DNA of 64,000 bases from Enoplolaimus lenunculus (Eukaryota > Nematoda > Enoplea > Enoplida > Thoracostomopsidae), in contig JASANG010001705.1 of the NCBI GenBank assembly GCA_030248215.1, forward strand, positions 1-64,000. The letters are read 5' to 3'. Positions within the stretch are counted from its first letter, which is position 1. Every line of letters begins with the position of its first letter. A model generated the notes under the pieces. That model saw only the letters and a list, made by a program, of their open reading frames with translations. It did no database searches and was not told the origin of the DNA. This document shows positions 52,945-63,676 of this stretch, piece after piece. Made by a program: the position numbers and the translations under genes.

Positions 52945-53328
52945 CATAAGTACCACTTATTATTAATACTAATAATAGCGATTTTAGAATAGCTAACGAT
53001 ATTGAAATCAGTAATAGTTTATATATTGTCAGTGCCAAAGCTGGCTAGGGTAAGTGACCCCCAAAGGTTAACGGTGGGGCTTCCTTGCCATGAACCACAA
53101 TATTTTTCAAATTTTGATGAATATTAACGGCTCTTTTTTAGGCTTTAAATCCTGTTAGGTTGCTGACCCCTCGTTTGGTTGGGAACATAGGGGGGATTAT
53201 GGCCGTATGGGGCTGATTTTCCCGGCGCTGATCGTTTATAATGGTGCCAAGAGATAGAACTATTTGTGTTGTCTAACATTTTAAGAATGCTAATCACGTC
53301 TTACTTCAAATCCCTTATCCGCAATTGC
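52945..53328. other. No gene seen
   Basis: Unique-looking sequence between two MITEs. Confidence 0.45.
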
Positions 53329-53499
53329 GTCCATATATAGGACAGGACCGGAACAGTAGGATAAGCCTATTCCTAAGCCCAAGCCTAAGCCTAAACCTAA
53401 GCGTAAGCCTAAGCCTAAGCAAAAAAATTAGTCTACAGCTTAAACTAACTCTATTACAGCCCCGCCGGAAAACAATCCGGCCCGGTTCTGTACATGGGC
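53329..53499. mobile_element. TTAGGC-core MITE, type A
   Basis: CGTCCATATATAGGACAGGA and GGCCCGGTTCTGTACATGGG are the ends. GTCTACAGCTTAAACTAACT and CAGCCCCGCCGGAAAACAAT lie inside. Confidence 0.85.
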
Positions 53500-53665
53500 T
53501 TGCAATTGTATACCCCTCTGTTAATCAATTTCAACCTGAGTTCAATGATGCCGGTTGTTAGACAACTTGGTGCTTTTGAAAGCGAAGCCAACAGTGTACG
53601 TGTCGTTTTTTTGTCCCAGCGGCTGATACATAACATTGGTGGTCATGGGTTATTGTTGTAGTGTA

Positions 53666-54322
53666 CTATAGTGACCCGAATTAGGGGGTTAACCAAGTGG
53701 ATTCCATTGGGAGTCCCAATTACTGCACTGTAAATTCCAGTGAGTTGAATAATCAACTCAAAGAGAGAATTAGTTATTTCTGGTTATCCCTGAGTTAATA
53801 ACAGTAAATGTCAATTCACTCTGAGCGGATTTCATTCCGGGTGAGTTGATTGCTTAACTCAGATTGAGTTCAATCAATATAGAAATCTGAGTTCTGAAAG
53901 ACCTAATTCAGACCTCAGACCTCTGAGTGGATTCAACTCCTTCTGAGTTAAAATCAACTCACTGGAATTCACACGGTAAGAGTCTCTATATGTAATTAGA
54001 GTTCGTTAGTGGATAGAGTCTTTAAGTCCTAATTGGAGACCATAAATAAGACCAAAGCAGAATAATGCAACCGGATACTCAAATATGTAACAGACACTCA
54101 GACAATCCTGAAAAAGTTTATTAAATTATAAAGAAATTAATAAACATGACAATCATTGAAAATGTTTCAGAGCAAGCCGGGTTTTCCGCAAAAGAAAGAA
54201 TATAAAACAGGACGTGGTTGGGTCCAAAAATAAATAACAGTCCATAACCGAATAATAGGATTTAACCTATCATCTGCATAGAAAAAATAAATATAGGTCC
54301 CCTCCTCATATTCGGGCCGCTG
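53666..54322. mobile_element. TA-flanked 450-bp family MITE with a nested ACTGTAAATT MITE
   Basis: The left end is CTATAGTGACCCGAATTAGG. At 53,726-53,976 CACTGTAAATTCCAGTGAGT ... AACTCACTGGAATTCACACGG is inserted. Family sequence then resumes (AGAGTTCGTTAGTGGATAGA, ATAACAGTCCATAACCG) and ends CCTCATATTCGGGCCGC. Confidence 0.8.
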
Positions 54323-54431
54323 GTGGCTGCAGATCCGTAAACTTCCCTAACCAACACTGTTCGTATAATATGTTTCTTGGGAAACATATTACGCAACGCG
54401 CTATGGTTTTTCAGCATAGAGTAGTATACGC

Positions 54432-54832
54432 ATATGTCGCGGCCCAATTCTTAGTTTAGCACAATTCCGAATTGGGTTAGTCCGGGATGTAATTACGACT
54501 TGTGCTAGCCGACTGTGTAATTCTTTCTATGCGACGCGCGCGCCTTGAGATTGGTTACTACCTTAATGCCATACTCAAAGACGATTGGCTGATACGAATA
54601 CGCCTTTATGATTGGTTAAGTAATCGCAATTTTGTGGCTACCAAACAGTTTGTTTTGCTGAGCAAAGCAGAATCAAACAGGATTACGACTGTCAAGTAAC
54701 AAATAAGAAAAAGGCACAGCTTCATCAGACAAGATTCCACCTTGGGCTAGCTCAAGTCGTAATTCCGCTTCGGACTAGCCCACTTCGGAATTGGGCTGAA
54801 TTAAGACTTGGGCTACGACATATATACTATGA
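54432..54832. mobile_element. Inverted-repeat MITE with TATGTCG(C)GGCCCAA ends
   Basis: ATATGTCGCGGCCCAATTCT, AGCACAATTCCGAATTGGGT and TAGTCCG at the left mirror CGGACTAGCCCACTTCGGAA, TTGGGCTGAATTAAGACTTG and GGCTACGACATATA at the right. About 400 bp; the only copy seen here. Confidence 0.75.
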
Positions 54833-55261
54833 GCAAATCTGAGCAAAAGCCGGCAAAATAAATCGGTCATTCACGTTATAGTATTTACGCTACTGTAAAA
54901 AATCGTACCCACACCGACGTCCAGTGTACACCCACCGGATAACTGATGGACCTTCTGAACGGCGTATACTTCGTCACATTATTGCACATATACACTCCAC
55001 TTTGTCAATACGTCATAGAAGGGACAGCTGTTTTGTCTTGAGTCTGTCAGATAGGATTCCACTTTTTACATAATACACAGTCTGTCCAAAGACACTCTGT
55101 TTAGCAAAGTATCGCGACAACTCGTCGACCGACAATTCGTAGTACAACATTTCGTCGTCCCCGACAACTCGTCATGGCGACAATTTGTCGCCTGCCTGTT
55201 GGTACGACAACTCACCGACCTACCTACTTGTTACCCCGACAACGTGTTTACCAATTAATGA
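54833..55261. other. No gene; CGACAACTCGTCG-type degenerate repeats
   Basis: At 55,110-55,240 short CGACAA(C/T)TCGTCG words recur at irregular spacing. Single words of this kind also occur near 26,960, 27,075 and 27,850. Confidence 0.5.
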
Positions 55262-55410
55262 GAGGCAGGGGCAGGGAGGTTTATCCCCCTCTGGAAAATT
55301 TTTGTCCCCCCAAAATCTTCAATCTTGCACGTTCATCGAAAACCCTTGTATGCCCGTCCTGAATAACTTTTAGCCGCCCCTAGTAAGATGAGCTGACTAC
55401 AGGCCTGATC
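55262..55410. mobile_element. CAGGCCCGTAGCCAG-family hAT-like MITE
   Basis: GGCAGGGGCAGGGAGGTTTA, CCTTGTATGCCCGTCCTGAA and ATGAGCTGACTACAGGCCTG mark the copy. Confidence 0.75.
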
Positions 55411-55413
55411 TTA

Positions 55414-55867
55414 CTGTATTGACCCGAAGAAGAGTGGGAGGGGTAATAAGAGGGTAGTCCCATTTTGAGTCCCGATCAATTGGAGTCCGTATCCCTAATA
55501 AAAGTCCGTAAGCGGATAGAGTCCCTAAACTCTAATTAGAGTTCATAAATGACAATTATCCCTAATTGTAGCGCATAAATGACACCAGAACCAAGTAAAG
55601 TTGAGTTTGAAACTTAAAGCCTACTTAAGTTTTGAAAATAACAATCCAAAGTATTACCTTGCATTATCGCTCAAGCTTTTGATGCAACGCAAAAAACGTT
55701 TAATTCAACGGATAGTTGCAATACCGAATATATTAGTAACGAAGGACGGCGGAGCGTGGGCTAAAAATAAATAACAGTCCGTAACCGAATAACAAGGGGG
55801 GTACCCTCTGAAGAGACCAAATAAATATCAGTCTCAACCCCCTCCCCTCTTATTCGGGTCACTACAG
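55414..55867. mobile_element. TA-flanked 450-bp family MITE
   Basis: CTGTATTGACCCGAAGAAGA and CTTATTCGGGTCACTACAG are inverted ends flanked by TA on both sides. Internal marks match 10,876. Confidence 0.9.
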
Positions 55868-56525
55868 TACCGTTAAGTTTACCTCTTCTGAGCGCTTAAG
55901 TGCTTTAAAAATTAACCTGGTCGTTTTTTACTGGTTCAATAGGATACGTTTATATCATTCTTATTCTAAATGCTATTATAGTTTTTCATGGAATCTCAGG
56001 CGTGGACTCAGTTCACGTGTTTGTTTATAAACCGATTCAAAATGAAATTATTTACAAAAAAGGCATTACATATCCAAGATTTTTCTGGCATTTCTAGAGC
56101 GGCCCAAACTTCAACCGGTAGACAGGCCAGTTACCCTACATGCCAGATAGGTAGTTTACCTCTGTAGCGGGCAGGGAGACTCAGCTCCCTTAGACAAATT
56201 TTTGCTTGTAAGTCAACGAAAGCCCTTGTATGTCCCTCCTGCCAAAATTTCTAGCCCCCCTTAACAAGGTGAACTCGCTACTGGCCATGGTAACTATAGA
56301 TTGTTTAAGCTATATGTGATATCTATGATTTGCCTAAATGGGTACGTTTATTTTTGATCATATTTTGTCTGTTGTTTTCGTTTAAGTGTTTCGATTATTT
56401 CTTTTATTGGTTTGTTTATCTTCTTAAATGTGTATAGCAGCTATTGCCTGTTTATATGAAGAACGGATTTGCAATAATTGGCGAAACAGCGTCTTTGAAT
56501 CTGTGTGCATATTTTGATGCAGCGG
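55868..56525. other. No gene; one worn hAT-like MITE
   Basis: At 56,160-56,288 CTCTGTAGCGGGCAGGGAGA ... AACAAGGTGAACTCGCTACT marks a CAGGCCCG-family copy. The rest is unique-looking. Confidence 0.6.
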
Positions 56526-56733
56526 TCAATGTAAAGACCAGGGACGGAATAGTATTATAAACATATTCCTAAGCCTAAGCCTAAGTGTAAGAATGAGCAT
56601 ATTCCCAAGCCTAAGCGTAACAATGAGCATATTCCTAAGCCTAAGCCTAGGACAAGCAAAAAAATTTATTTAACTGAAGCTTACACTATTTCAGTCCCGC
56701 AGACAAACATTCCGCTCCTGATCTTTACATGGC
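56526..56733. mobile_element. TTAGGC-core MITE, type B
   Basis: GGTCAATGTAAAGACCAGGG and CTCCTGATCTTTACATGGCC are the ends. GAATGAGCATATTCC and CAATGAGCATATTCC show a duplicated core block. Confidence 0.85.
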
Positions 56734-56993
56734 CCCGCAGCCTAGCTATCGCAAAGTTCCGTTTCCAGGTTTCTAAAACGTAACCGAATGTTTTGCTTTG
56801 AAAACATGAAATTTCAGATTCCGAACGCTAAATATAGTAAACTGAAATTTTTTCGCTTAAGATTGTTTCTGCTAAACGTGGTTTAACATTAAATTGTTTT
56901 TAATACGGCCGCTTGCAGTAAGAATGTTACTTTACATTTAACTACGTGTACTTGTAGGTACGGGACTGCACAACCTAACTGTTTCAGATTATG

Positions 56994-57189
56994 GCCCATG
57001 TAAAAAGATCAGGTGCGAAACGTTTTTCAGCAGGTCTGCAGTAGAGTAACCTAAAGCGTTAGACAATTTTTTGCTTAGGCTTACGCTTAGATGTACATAT
57101 AAGCTAATTCTAACGCTTAGGCTTAAGCTTTAGGCTAACAAATATGCTTATACTACTGTTACGACCCTGTTCTATATATACGTTGGCCA
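56994..57189. mobile_element. TTAGGC-core MITE, type B left and type A-like right
   Basis: GGCCCATGTAAAAAGATCAG and CGACCCTGTTCTATATATACG then TTGGCC are the ends. Confidence 0.8.
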
Positions 57190-57499
57190 ATATTGAATAG
57201 ATACCACTTCATGGTAGTTTTTGAATGATTTATGAACTACCGCGTTATGGTATAAGAGAAATTATTTACTTTATAAAGTTTTTCATAAATTTAAGAGTGT
57301 ACAACGGGACAGAAATAATGGAGTCTACTGCTTCTAGTATGAGGTTAATATATTATATTGTGACTGTATTATATTCTACCGGGGCTAATATTTCTCTTTA
57401 TTGGGGGTATTATTTTTGACTCAATCAGAAAATGTTTAAAGGTTTTGCTATATTTTATATTTCATCTGATTCTTCTATTTCTCAATATGGTTGTTGGCC

Positions 57500-57612
57500 T
57501 GAAAAAAATTACCGGAAAAAATGTATTTTTTTCATTTTTTTCCATGTTTTCCGGGAAAAATGAAAAAAATCATTTTTTTCCGGTCAAGTTTTTCCGGAAA
57601 AAACAACCCTGT
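57500..57612. repeat. TTCCGGGAAAAA hairpin repeat
   Basis: AAATTACCGGAAAAAATGTA, TTTTCCGGGAAAAATGAAAA and TTTTTCCGGAAAAAACAACC then CTG alternate so that the segment can fold back. A second copy lies at 61,829-61,945. Confidence 0.7.
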
Positions 57613-57705
57613 TTCTCAAAATTTCGTCGTTTTAGCGAAATACATTTAATTGAAAATACAAAAATATCGACTTATAAACATTTTCATTAATCTATTGGTT
57701 CAATT

Positions 57706-57798
57706 GCGTAGAACAGGGCTGCCACAGTAATATAAGCATATTCGTAAGCCTAAAACCTAAGTCTAAAGCATGAGTGTAATCAATAAATAGTCCGAAGT
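57706..57798. mobile_element. TTAGGC-MITE left half
   Basis: GCGTAGAACAGGGCTGCCAC and AGTAATATAAGCATATTCG begin a type A copy that is cut by the TTAA-flanked element that follows. Confidence 0.65.
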
Positions 57799-58068
57799 TT
57801 AACCCCTTCTCACATTGAGTTGCCTATAGGCAACTCAGCACAGTGTATATACGTTAAATAATATATCGCACCGCGTTTAACAATTGCAAAACGTTATACA
57901 TAGTACTAAATCACCACAAGACGTGAGAACCCCCTCGGGCTCGAGCGTCAAGCTCCTATAGCTGAGTCGTGATGGTGTACGCCTCCCACTCCAGTCAATG
58001 GAGTTCGAATCCTAACATAAAAGTAGGTCTCAGGGGAAATAGAAAATATTCATGTGAGAAAGGGTTAA
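57799..58068 (+). mobile_element. TTAA-flanked tRNA-like element, complete copy
   Basis: TTAACCCCTTCTCACATTGA and CATGTGAGAAAGGGTTAA are inverted ends including TTAA. TAGCTGAGTCG at 57,959 (A-box-like) and GAGTTCGAATCC at 58,001 (B-box-like) are 42 bp apart. Confidence 0.82.
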
Positions 58069-58087
58069 GTATATTTTATTGAAATGC

Positions 58088-58376
58088 TGTAAAAAAAACG
58101 TTCCGCTCATGATCTTTTACATACATTCTTACACTTAGGCTTAGGCCCAGGCTTAGACTTTGGCTTAGGAATATGCTCATTCTTACGCTTAGGCTTAGGC
58201 TCAGGCTTAGACTTAGGCTTTGGCATAGGAATATGCTCATTCTTACGCTTACGCTTAGACTCTGGCTTAGACTTAGGCTTTGGCTTAGGAATATGCTCAT
58301 TCTTACGCTTAGGCTTAGGCTTAGGCTAAGAAATATGGTTATAATACTGTTCCACCCCTGTTTTTTTACATTGGCC
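58088..58376. mobile_element. TTAGGC-core MITE, type B, with triplicated core
   Basis: CGTTCCGCTCATGATCTTTT at the left and CCACCCCTGTTTTTTTACAT then TGGCC at the right. GAATATGCTCATTCTTACGC occurs three times at a period near 75 bp. Confidence 0.8.
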
Positions 58377-59019
58377 AACTCAACCATTTTGGTCGTTCTT
58401 ACACTTTATATGACAGTGTGCCCCCCTTAAAATATTTGTGTCTCAAATATCAACTTTCCTCGTACGTCATCGCTTTTACGATCGCTCGCTATTGGTCAAA
58501 ATGTTTCATATTAATTTTAGTCAAAACATTCTCATATTCCATAGTTTTATTCTTATTAATGTATTCTATTTTATATAAATAAATAAAGAAATAAGAGACT
58601 TTGGTTGATTGAGTAAGTAAATAAAGATGACGTTTAACGCGTTCGCATTGTTTATTTTTCACTCCAGGCACGCTATATTTTGATTTACTCCTGGTTAATA
58701 ATAAACCGGTACGCTAGCTGGCCAAACTATAGTGCCGGGCATTGTTGCACTCAAAGCAGCAAGCCAAATTACCTTTTCGGGGCGTCTGTTTTACTGCGGA
58801 ACGGCAATAGAATAGGTTTAGGGATGCGTTATACTTTAACCGTTCCGGACGCTGCCGGGACGACGCTGAGCGCTAATGCACGCCGATGTGTCTTTGTAAA
58901 TAAAATCATAGGTAAAATTTATGGCGTACGTCGGCACGCGGCGGTGTCTGACGGCTTGCGGCAAGTATAGCGCACCCTCTAAGAATTGAGACTAAAATTT
59001 TTTGCATACGTTTTAGGTT
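58377..59019. other. No confirmed gene; GC-rich block at 58,720-58,975
   Basis: A 96-codon open frame (58,680-58,970) covers a GC-rich block (GCGGAACGGCAATAG, GACGCTGCCGGGACGACG). It ends at GCAAGTATAGCGCACCCTC, which resembles the GTGCTATACTTG MITE ends, so the block is more likely a large or composite element than an exon. Confidence 0.4.
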
Positions 59020-59140
59020 TATATACAAAATGTTTTACTAAGCTTTACGTTCAGGCTCAACTTTAGATTTATCCTAACACTGATGCTTTTGACTTAGGAA
59101 TAGGCTAAGGCTACCGTTACGCTTTTTAAAGTAACACTGA
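59020..59140. mobile_element. Degenerate TTAGGC-MITE, type C
   Basis: ATGTTTTACTAAGCTTTACG and CGCTTTTTAAAGTAACACTG are worn ends; TTAGGAATAGGC remains of the core. Confidence 0.5.
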
Positions 59141-59752
59141 CACAGGGAACAGACACTAACGGTATGTGATGTTGGTTTGGTTTCAAAAACTTAATTCAGT
59201 TCAACATTTTAGACAATGAAAAGTACACACCTGGTGCACAGGTGTAAGGGGGTAAAGGTTTTTTTACGACGCCCGTGTTTAACCTGCAGAAATCTAGATT
59301 TTATCACCCACGGGTACGCCGAGCAAAATTGCTTCACCCTCGACCCAATTTTACCCATCGTTATTTTTCTTCTGTATTGAGACCAAAAACTTGGCTAATT
59401 TTTGTGTGTAATGGTCGCTTTGTTTAACTGCAGGGTGCAACCGGAGGTGAAAACCATTCAATCGAAGGTCAAAAATGTTTGCCAGATTTTTAGTCGTCCA
59501 TGAGACATGCCATACGCAGTTGAAATAGCGTCCAAATCGGTAATTTTATTTTTTCGCAGTGCTGTCAAAAGTTAGTGTTAAATTGTTTTTAAAATTTCTC
59601 AAAACTTTAAATTATTTTTAAAATTCTCTAAAACTATAAATTATTCTTAAAAGTCTCAAAAACTTTAAATTGGGTTTCAAATTCTCCAAAAACAAAATAT
59701 TTTTCAAATTCTTCAAAACTTTAAATTAATTTTAAAATTTTCCAAAACTTCG

Positions 59753-59959
59753 GCCAATGTAAAAAGATCAGGGGCGGAACGTTTTTCTGTGGGACTGTAA
59801 TAGAGTAAGCTTAAGCTTTAGTCTAATACTTTTCTTGGCTTAAGTTTAGGATTATACTTAGGCTTAGGCTTAGGAATACGCTCATTCTTACGCTTAGGCT
59901 TAGGCTTAAGTTTAGGAATATGCTTATAATACTGTTCCGCCCCTGTTCGTTACATTGGC
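59753..59959. mobile_element. TTAGGC-core MITE, type B, with 8-bp target duplication
   Basis: GGCCAATGTAAAAAGATCAG and CGCCCCTGTTCGTTACATTG then GCT are the ends. AAAACTTC precedes and follows the element, a perfect 8-bp duplication. Confidence 0.9.
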
Positions 59960-60132
59960 TAAAACTTCAAACATGCTGCAAGGTTAGTAAGGGCTGTGAT
60001 TTGCCAATCGTAAGGAACATGCGCAATTCCGGGGTTCTTGGGGTCTCGATAATTCAGACAGAGGGTTCCGGAGAATTCCGGACCGGTGAAATGGCATGTG
60101 CGGACGGCAAGATTTCACCAGAAAGTTGGATA

Positions 60133-60572
60133 CTGTAGTGACCCGAATAAGAGGGGGGACTGATATTTATTTGGCCTCTCACGAGGGTACCCCATTGTTA
60201 TTCGGTTACGGACTGTTATTTATTTTTAACCTACGCTCCACCGCCCTTCGTTACTGATATATATCCGGTACTGCAATTATCCGTTGAATTAAACGTTTAT
60301 TTGTCTTGTGTCAATAGCTCGAGCGATAATACAAGGTTACACTTAGGAATGCACTTGCAAAATTTAAGTACGTTTTAAAGTTTCGAAGTCAAATTATTTG
60401 GTCCTGGAATCATTTATGCGCTACAATTCGGGTTAATTGACGTTTATGGACTTTATTTAGGGTTTAAGGACTCTATCCGCTTACGGACTTTTATTAGGAA
60501 TACGGACTCTTATTGATTCGGACTCAAAATGGGGACCCCCTCTCATTCCCCCTCTTATTCGGGTTAATATAG
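60133..60572. mobile_element. TA-flanked 450-bp family MITE
   Basis: CTGTAGTGACCCGAATAAGA and CTTATTCGGGTTAATATAG are inverted ends, TA on both sides. Confidence 0.9.
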
Positions 60573-60667
60573 TAATGCTCACGTCAACATTGAAAATCTG
60601 TTTAGTTTACATAAGCGAACATTTTTTGGACGTTTTTTAGAAAAGAGTCGAAGGTTACAAATTTTTG

Positions 60668-61112
60668 AACTCGACGTTGAAAGGAAATCGAGATTGAAAA
60701 CAACTCGACATAGAAAAGAACTCGACATATGAAAGAACTCGACATTGAAAAGAACTCCATATTGAAAAGAACTCGAGATTGAAAATAAATCCATATTGAA
60801 AAGAACTCGAGATTGAAAATAAATCCATATTGAAAAGAACTCGAGATTGAAAATAACTCCATATTGAAAAGAACTCGAGATTGAAAAGAACTCCATATTG
60901 AAAAGAACTCGAGATTGAAAAGAACTCCATATTGAAAAGAACTCGAGATTGAAAAGAACTCGAGATTGAAAAGAACTCCATATTGAAAAGAACTCGAGAT
61001 TGAAAAGAACTCGAGATTGAAAAGAACTCCATATTGAAAAGAACTCGAGATTGAAAAGAACTCCATATGGAAAAGAACTCGACGTTGAAAAGAGCTCCAT
61101 ATTGAAAAGATC
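60668..61112. repeat. 17-bp minisatellite with two alternating unit types
   Basis: About 26 units of ATTGAAAAGAACTCGAG or ATTGAAAAGAACTCCAT, with GACGTTGAA variants at both edges. The two types follow each other in a non-random mostly alternating order. The unit is not a multiple of three, so all three minus-strand frames stay open and look repetitive; these are artefacts. Confidence 0.95.
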
Positions 61113-61429
61113 TCGATACCACTTCATTAACGGCAAAATATTTTACAATAATGTTCCTACTATAATTACCGGAACCTCCAGGGGACGGGATTCGGAGCTT
61201 TTTTGGCCGAATGATAGGGTGCTAAAATTGAAAGCTTGCTTTTCCGTATGATTTAATTCAAGAATCCGTCTAGCTTCAACCTCGCTTTTCACACGAGGTT
61301 GCAACAATTGAGAGGCTTTGATGTCAGCAAAAACACAAAAGTATCTCGGGATTTAATATATACTTACAAAAAACAAGTGTGACTTGTTTTGCTCGGTCCA
61401 CTCATGAGTTTGTGATGTTCTGATGACCT

Positions 61430-61818
61430 CCTCCTGTTATTCCATGCCAAAACATAAATTTTTAAAAAATTCGTATTTTAACGTCCCAAATTCTTCCACT
61501 GAACTCAAAAAGTTTTTGTCGAAAAATTATACAAATAACATACCTTTAGATACAGGTTGCGGAGCTAAGACGAATATTGTTAAATGTTTCCCAATCAGAC
61601 GTCTTCCTAACGAATCTGTAATATATAATTTGTCCAACTTATCGAAAAACTTTTTGGGTCCCAAGGAGCTGAACTTGTGGCCTGAAAAATCGAATTTTTC
61701 AAAAATTCAGATTTGGGCATGGAATGATCAGAGGATGTCATTAGAAGGTCAAATATGCAAAAACTTTCAAAATGCAAGTTTTTTTGGGCAAACGACGGCT
61801 AAGGGTGGGCTAACCGAT
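61430..61818. mobile_element. AATTCGAATTTTTCAAAAAT family MITE
   Basis: CCATGCCAAAACATAAATTT, TTTAAAAAATTCGTATTTTA and CAGACGTCTTCCTAACGAAT, then AAATCGAATTTTTCAAAAAT, AAAATGCAAGTTTTTTTGGG and CAAACGACGGCTAAGGGTGG. The 137-codon plus-strand frame here runs through the element and is rejected. Confidence 0.75.
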
Positions 61819-61828
61819 CACTCAGACA

Positions 61829-61945
61829 AAGAATAATTTTTTCCATTTTTTTCCATTTTTTCCGGGAAAAAATGAATCCGGAAAAAATGGAAAAAATTCA
61901 TTTTTTACGGTCATAATTTTTTCCAAAAAATAACAACCCTGCATC
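61829..61945. repeat. TTCCGGGAAAAA hairpin repeat, second copy
   Basis: TTTTTTCCATTTTTTCCGGG, AATCCGGAAAAAATGG and TTTCCAAAAAATAACAACCC then TG match 57,500-57,612. Confidence 0.7.
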
Positions 61946-62039
61946 TTAGTATGGAATATGTGTAATATATGGTTTAATCCAACAACGTTAATTCACTACC
62001 GTCGGATGCAAGGCACTCCATCAGTATTGAAGTGCGACC

Positions 62040-62145
62040 AAAGTGGAACCAACAAAACCATGGCCCCTTGTGCTGAGGCTCCAACAAAACCATGGCCCCC
62101 TGTGCTGAGGCTCCAACAAAACCATGGCCCCCTGTGCTGAACCTT
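62040..62145. repeat. 31-bp tandem repeat, three units
   Basis: CCAACAAAACCATGGCCCCC then TGTGCTGAGGCT, three times, GC-rich against its surroundings. Confidence 0.9.
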
Positions 62146-63676
62146 GAGCCTCAGCATTTACTGGTTCAAAAGTTACAAGACATATTACCAACTGATGATA
62201 GGTGCTACACAAATTTGAGAATACAGGGCCCACAGCCGTGACTATGCCCATATGCGTCAAACCAACAAATACAGTGAACCACTGTAATTTCGGGCGATTG
62301 CAAACTTTAAAACTTGTGCGGTTATTAAAATGCAACGATGATTGACAGTTGTAATAAGCTGGATAGGCTCCGCAAATCAACTTTATTTTTCGGACCCAAA
62401 AATGTTCCACATATGTGAGTTATTATAGTTTACCTTAAAGGTAGTAAAGTTTATTTTTAAGCGTTCTTTCAAATTGCTGGCTTCTGTATTACATTGTTGT
62501 TTATTGCAGATATTGCAAAAATTGCACTAGCAATAAGCAATATATACATGCGCGCAGCTGTTTATATTAATAATGTGTTGCATTTTTGCGCACAAACGGT
62601 TATTAGTTATTTTGCATCGAGTAAAACGAATACGGGCTGTTGTGTGCGTTTCCGCACAGGTTTAAGTTTAAACTTAAGATTAGGCTTAGGTTTAGATTGT
62701 AGAAAAACGTTTGCCTGCTCTCTAAGAACTTAAACTTAAAGTATAGCTTAACTAAACTTGAATATTAGTTTAAGTAAACACTGAAATGGCTGGACGGACT
62801 AACTAAACTACTAACGTATTTTTAAATTTAACACGAGTTTAAGTAAATTTATTTTTGGTTTAAGGAACAAATCCAGCTCAGAAGTCATGTGTATCTATGA
62901 GTTCATTAAGCTTAGCTTACATTAAAAATACGTAAGATTTTAAATTAGTTTAAGCGTAAACAACCTGTTAGTTTAGTTAATCTAGAACGTTAATTTAATA
63001 CTACTGGACAAGCTTAATGTTTAAATCAAGTTAGCTTAAGCTTATAGAGAGTTGGTCTAACAATATAACCTAAACATTTGCATAAGCATTGACCTAAGCC
63101 TATCTCTGAGCCTATTAAGGTTGAGCTTCAATTATCATGTTTAATATAGTGGTGTGAAAGAAGTCGTATCTTTACACCGAGGCTGAATAAACGTTCAGCT
63201 TACGAATATGCTTAGGTTACTGTTTACGCTTCTAAAACTAATATAGCCGGCATAGTTTGTCGTTCAAATCAGAAAATTGACAAACACAAGACTTGGTAAT
63301 GCTGGCTTCATTATGGTGGTATTTTTGTTCTCGATAGGGTGCCGGACAGCGGCGTAACTCCAGAAATTTTTGACAGTTTTATTATGTGCGGTATTATGCG
63401 AAATTATGCGGACGTAACCGTACGTGCCGTATGACCCAGGACACCGCTTACTGTCATTAATTTAATCAAAAGTATAGCACCACCGTAAGGACGATTGGTT
63501 TTGCCATGAATCTTCCGCGGGAAGCCGGGCAATGTCTTTGAAAGTGTGCAGTATGCATATCGTTTAAAAAATATAAAGCAATTGTGTTTCACTCTTTCAA
63601 TATGGAAATTATATATCTAGTTTTGGTTTGACTTGTGAAATTTTATTTATTCAACGCAACTTTATTTCTATTTAGC
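62146..63676. other. No gene seen; scattered TTAAGC words
   Basis: From 62,655 to 63,240 GTTTAAGT/CTTAAGCTTA words are frequent and may be a decayed TTAGGC-MITE cluster. At 63,340-63,485 GATAGGGTGCCGGACAGCGG ... AAAAGTATAGCACCACCG resembles the GGTGCTATACTT family. Confidence 0.45.

Noticed and set aside
60579-61136. Three overlapping minus-strand frames of 154-185 codons
   Set aside because: A 17-bp repeat without stops leaves all three frames open; no splice signals or non-repeat coding sequence.
61423-61836. 137-codon plus-strand frame
   Set aside because: It covers the AATTCGAATTTTTCAAAAAT MITE and has no support as an exon.
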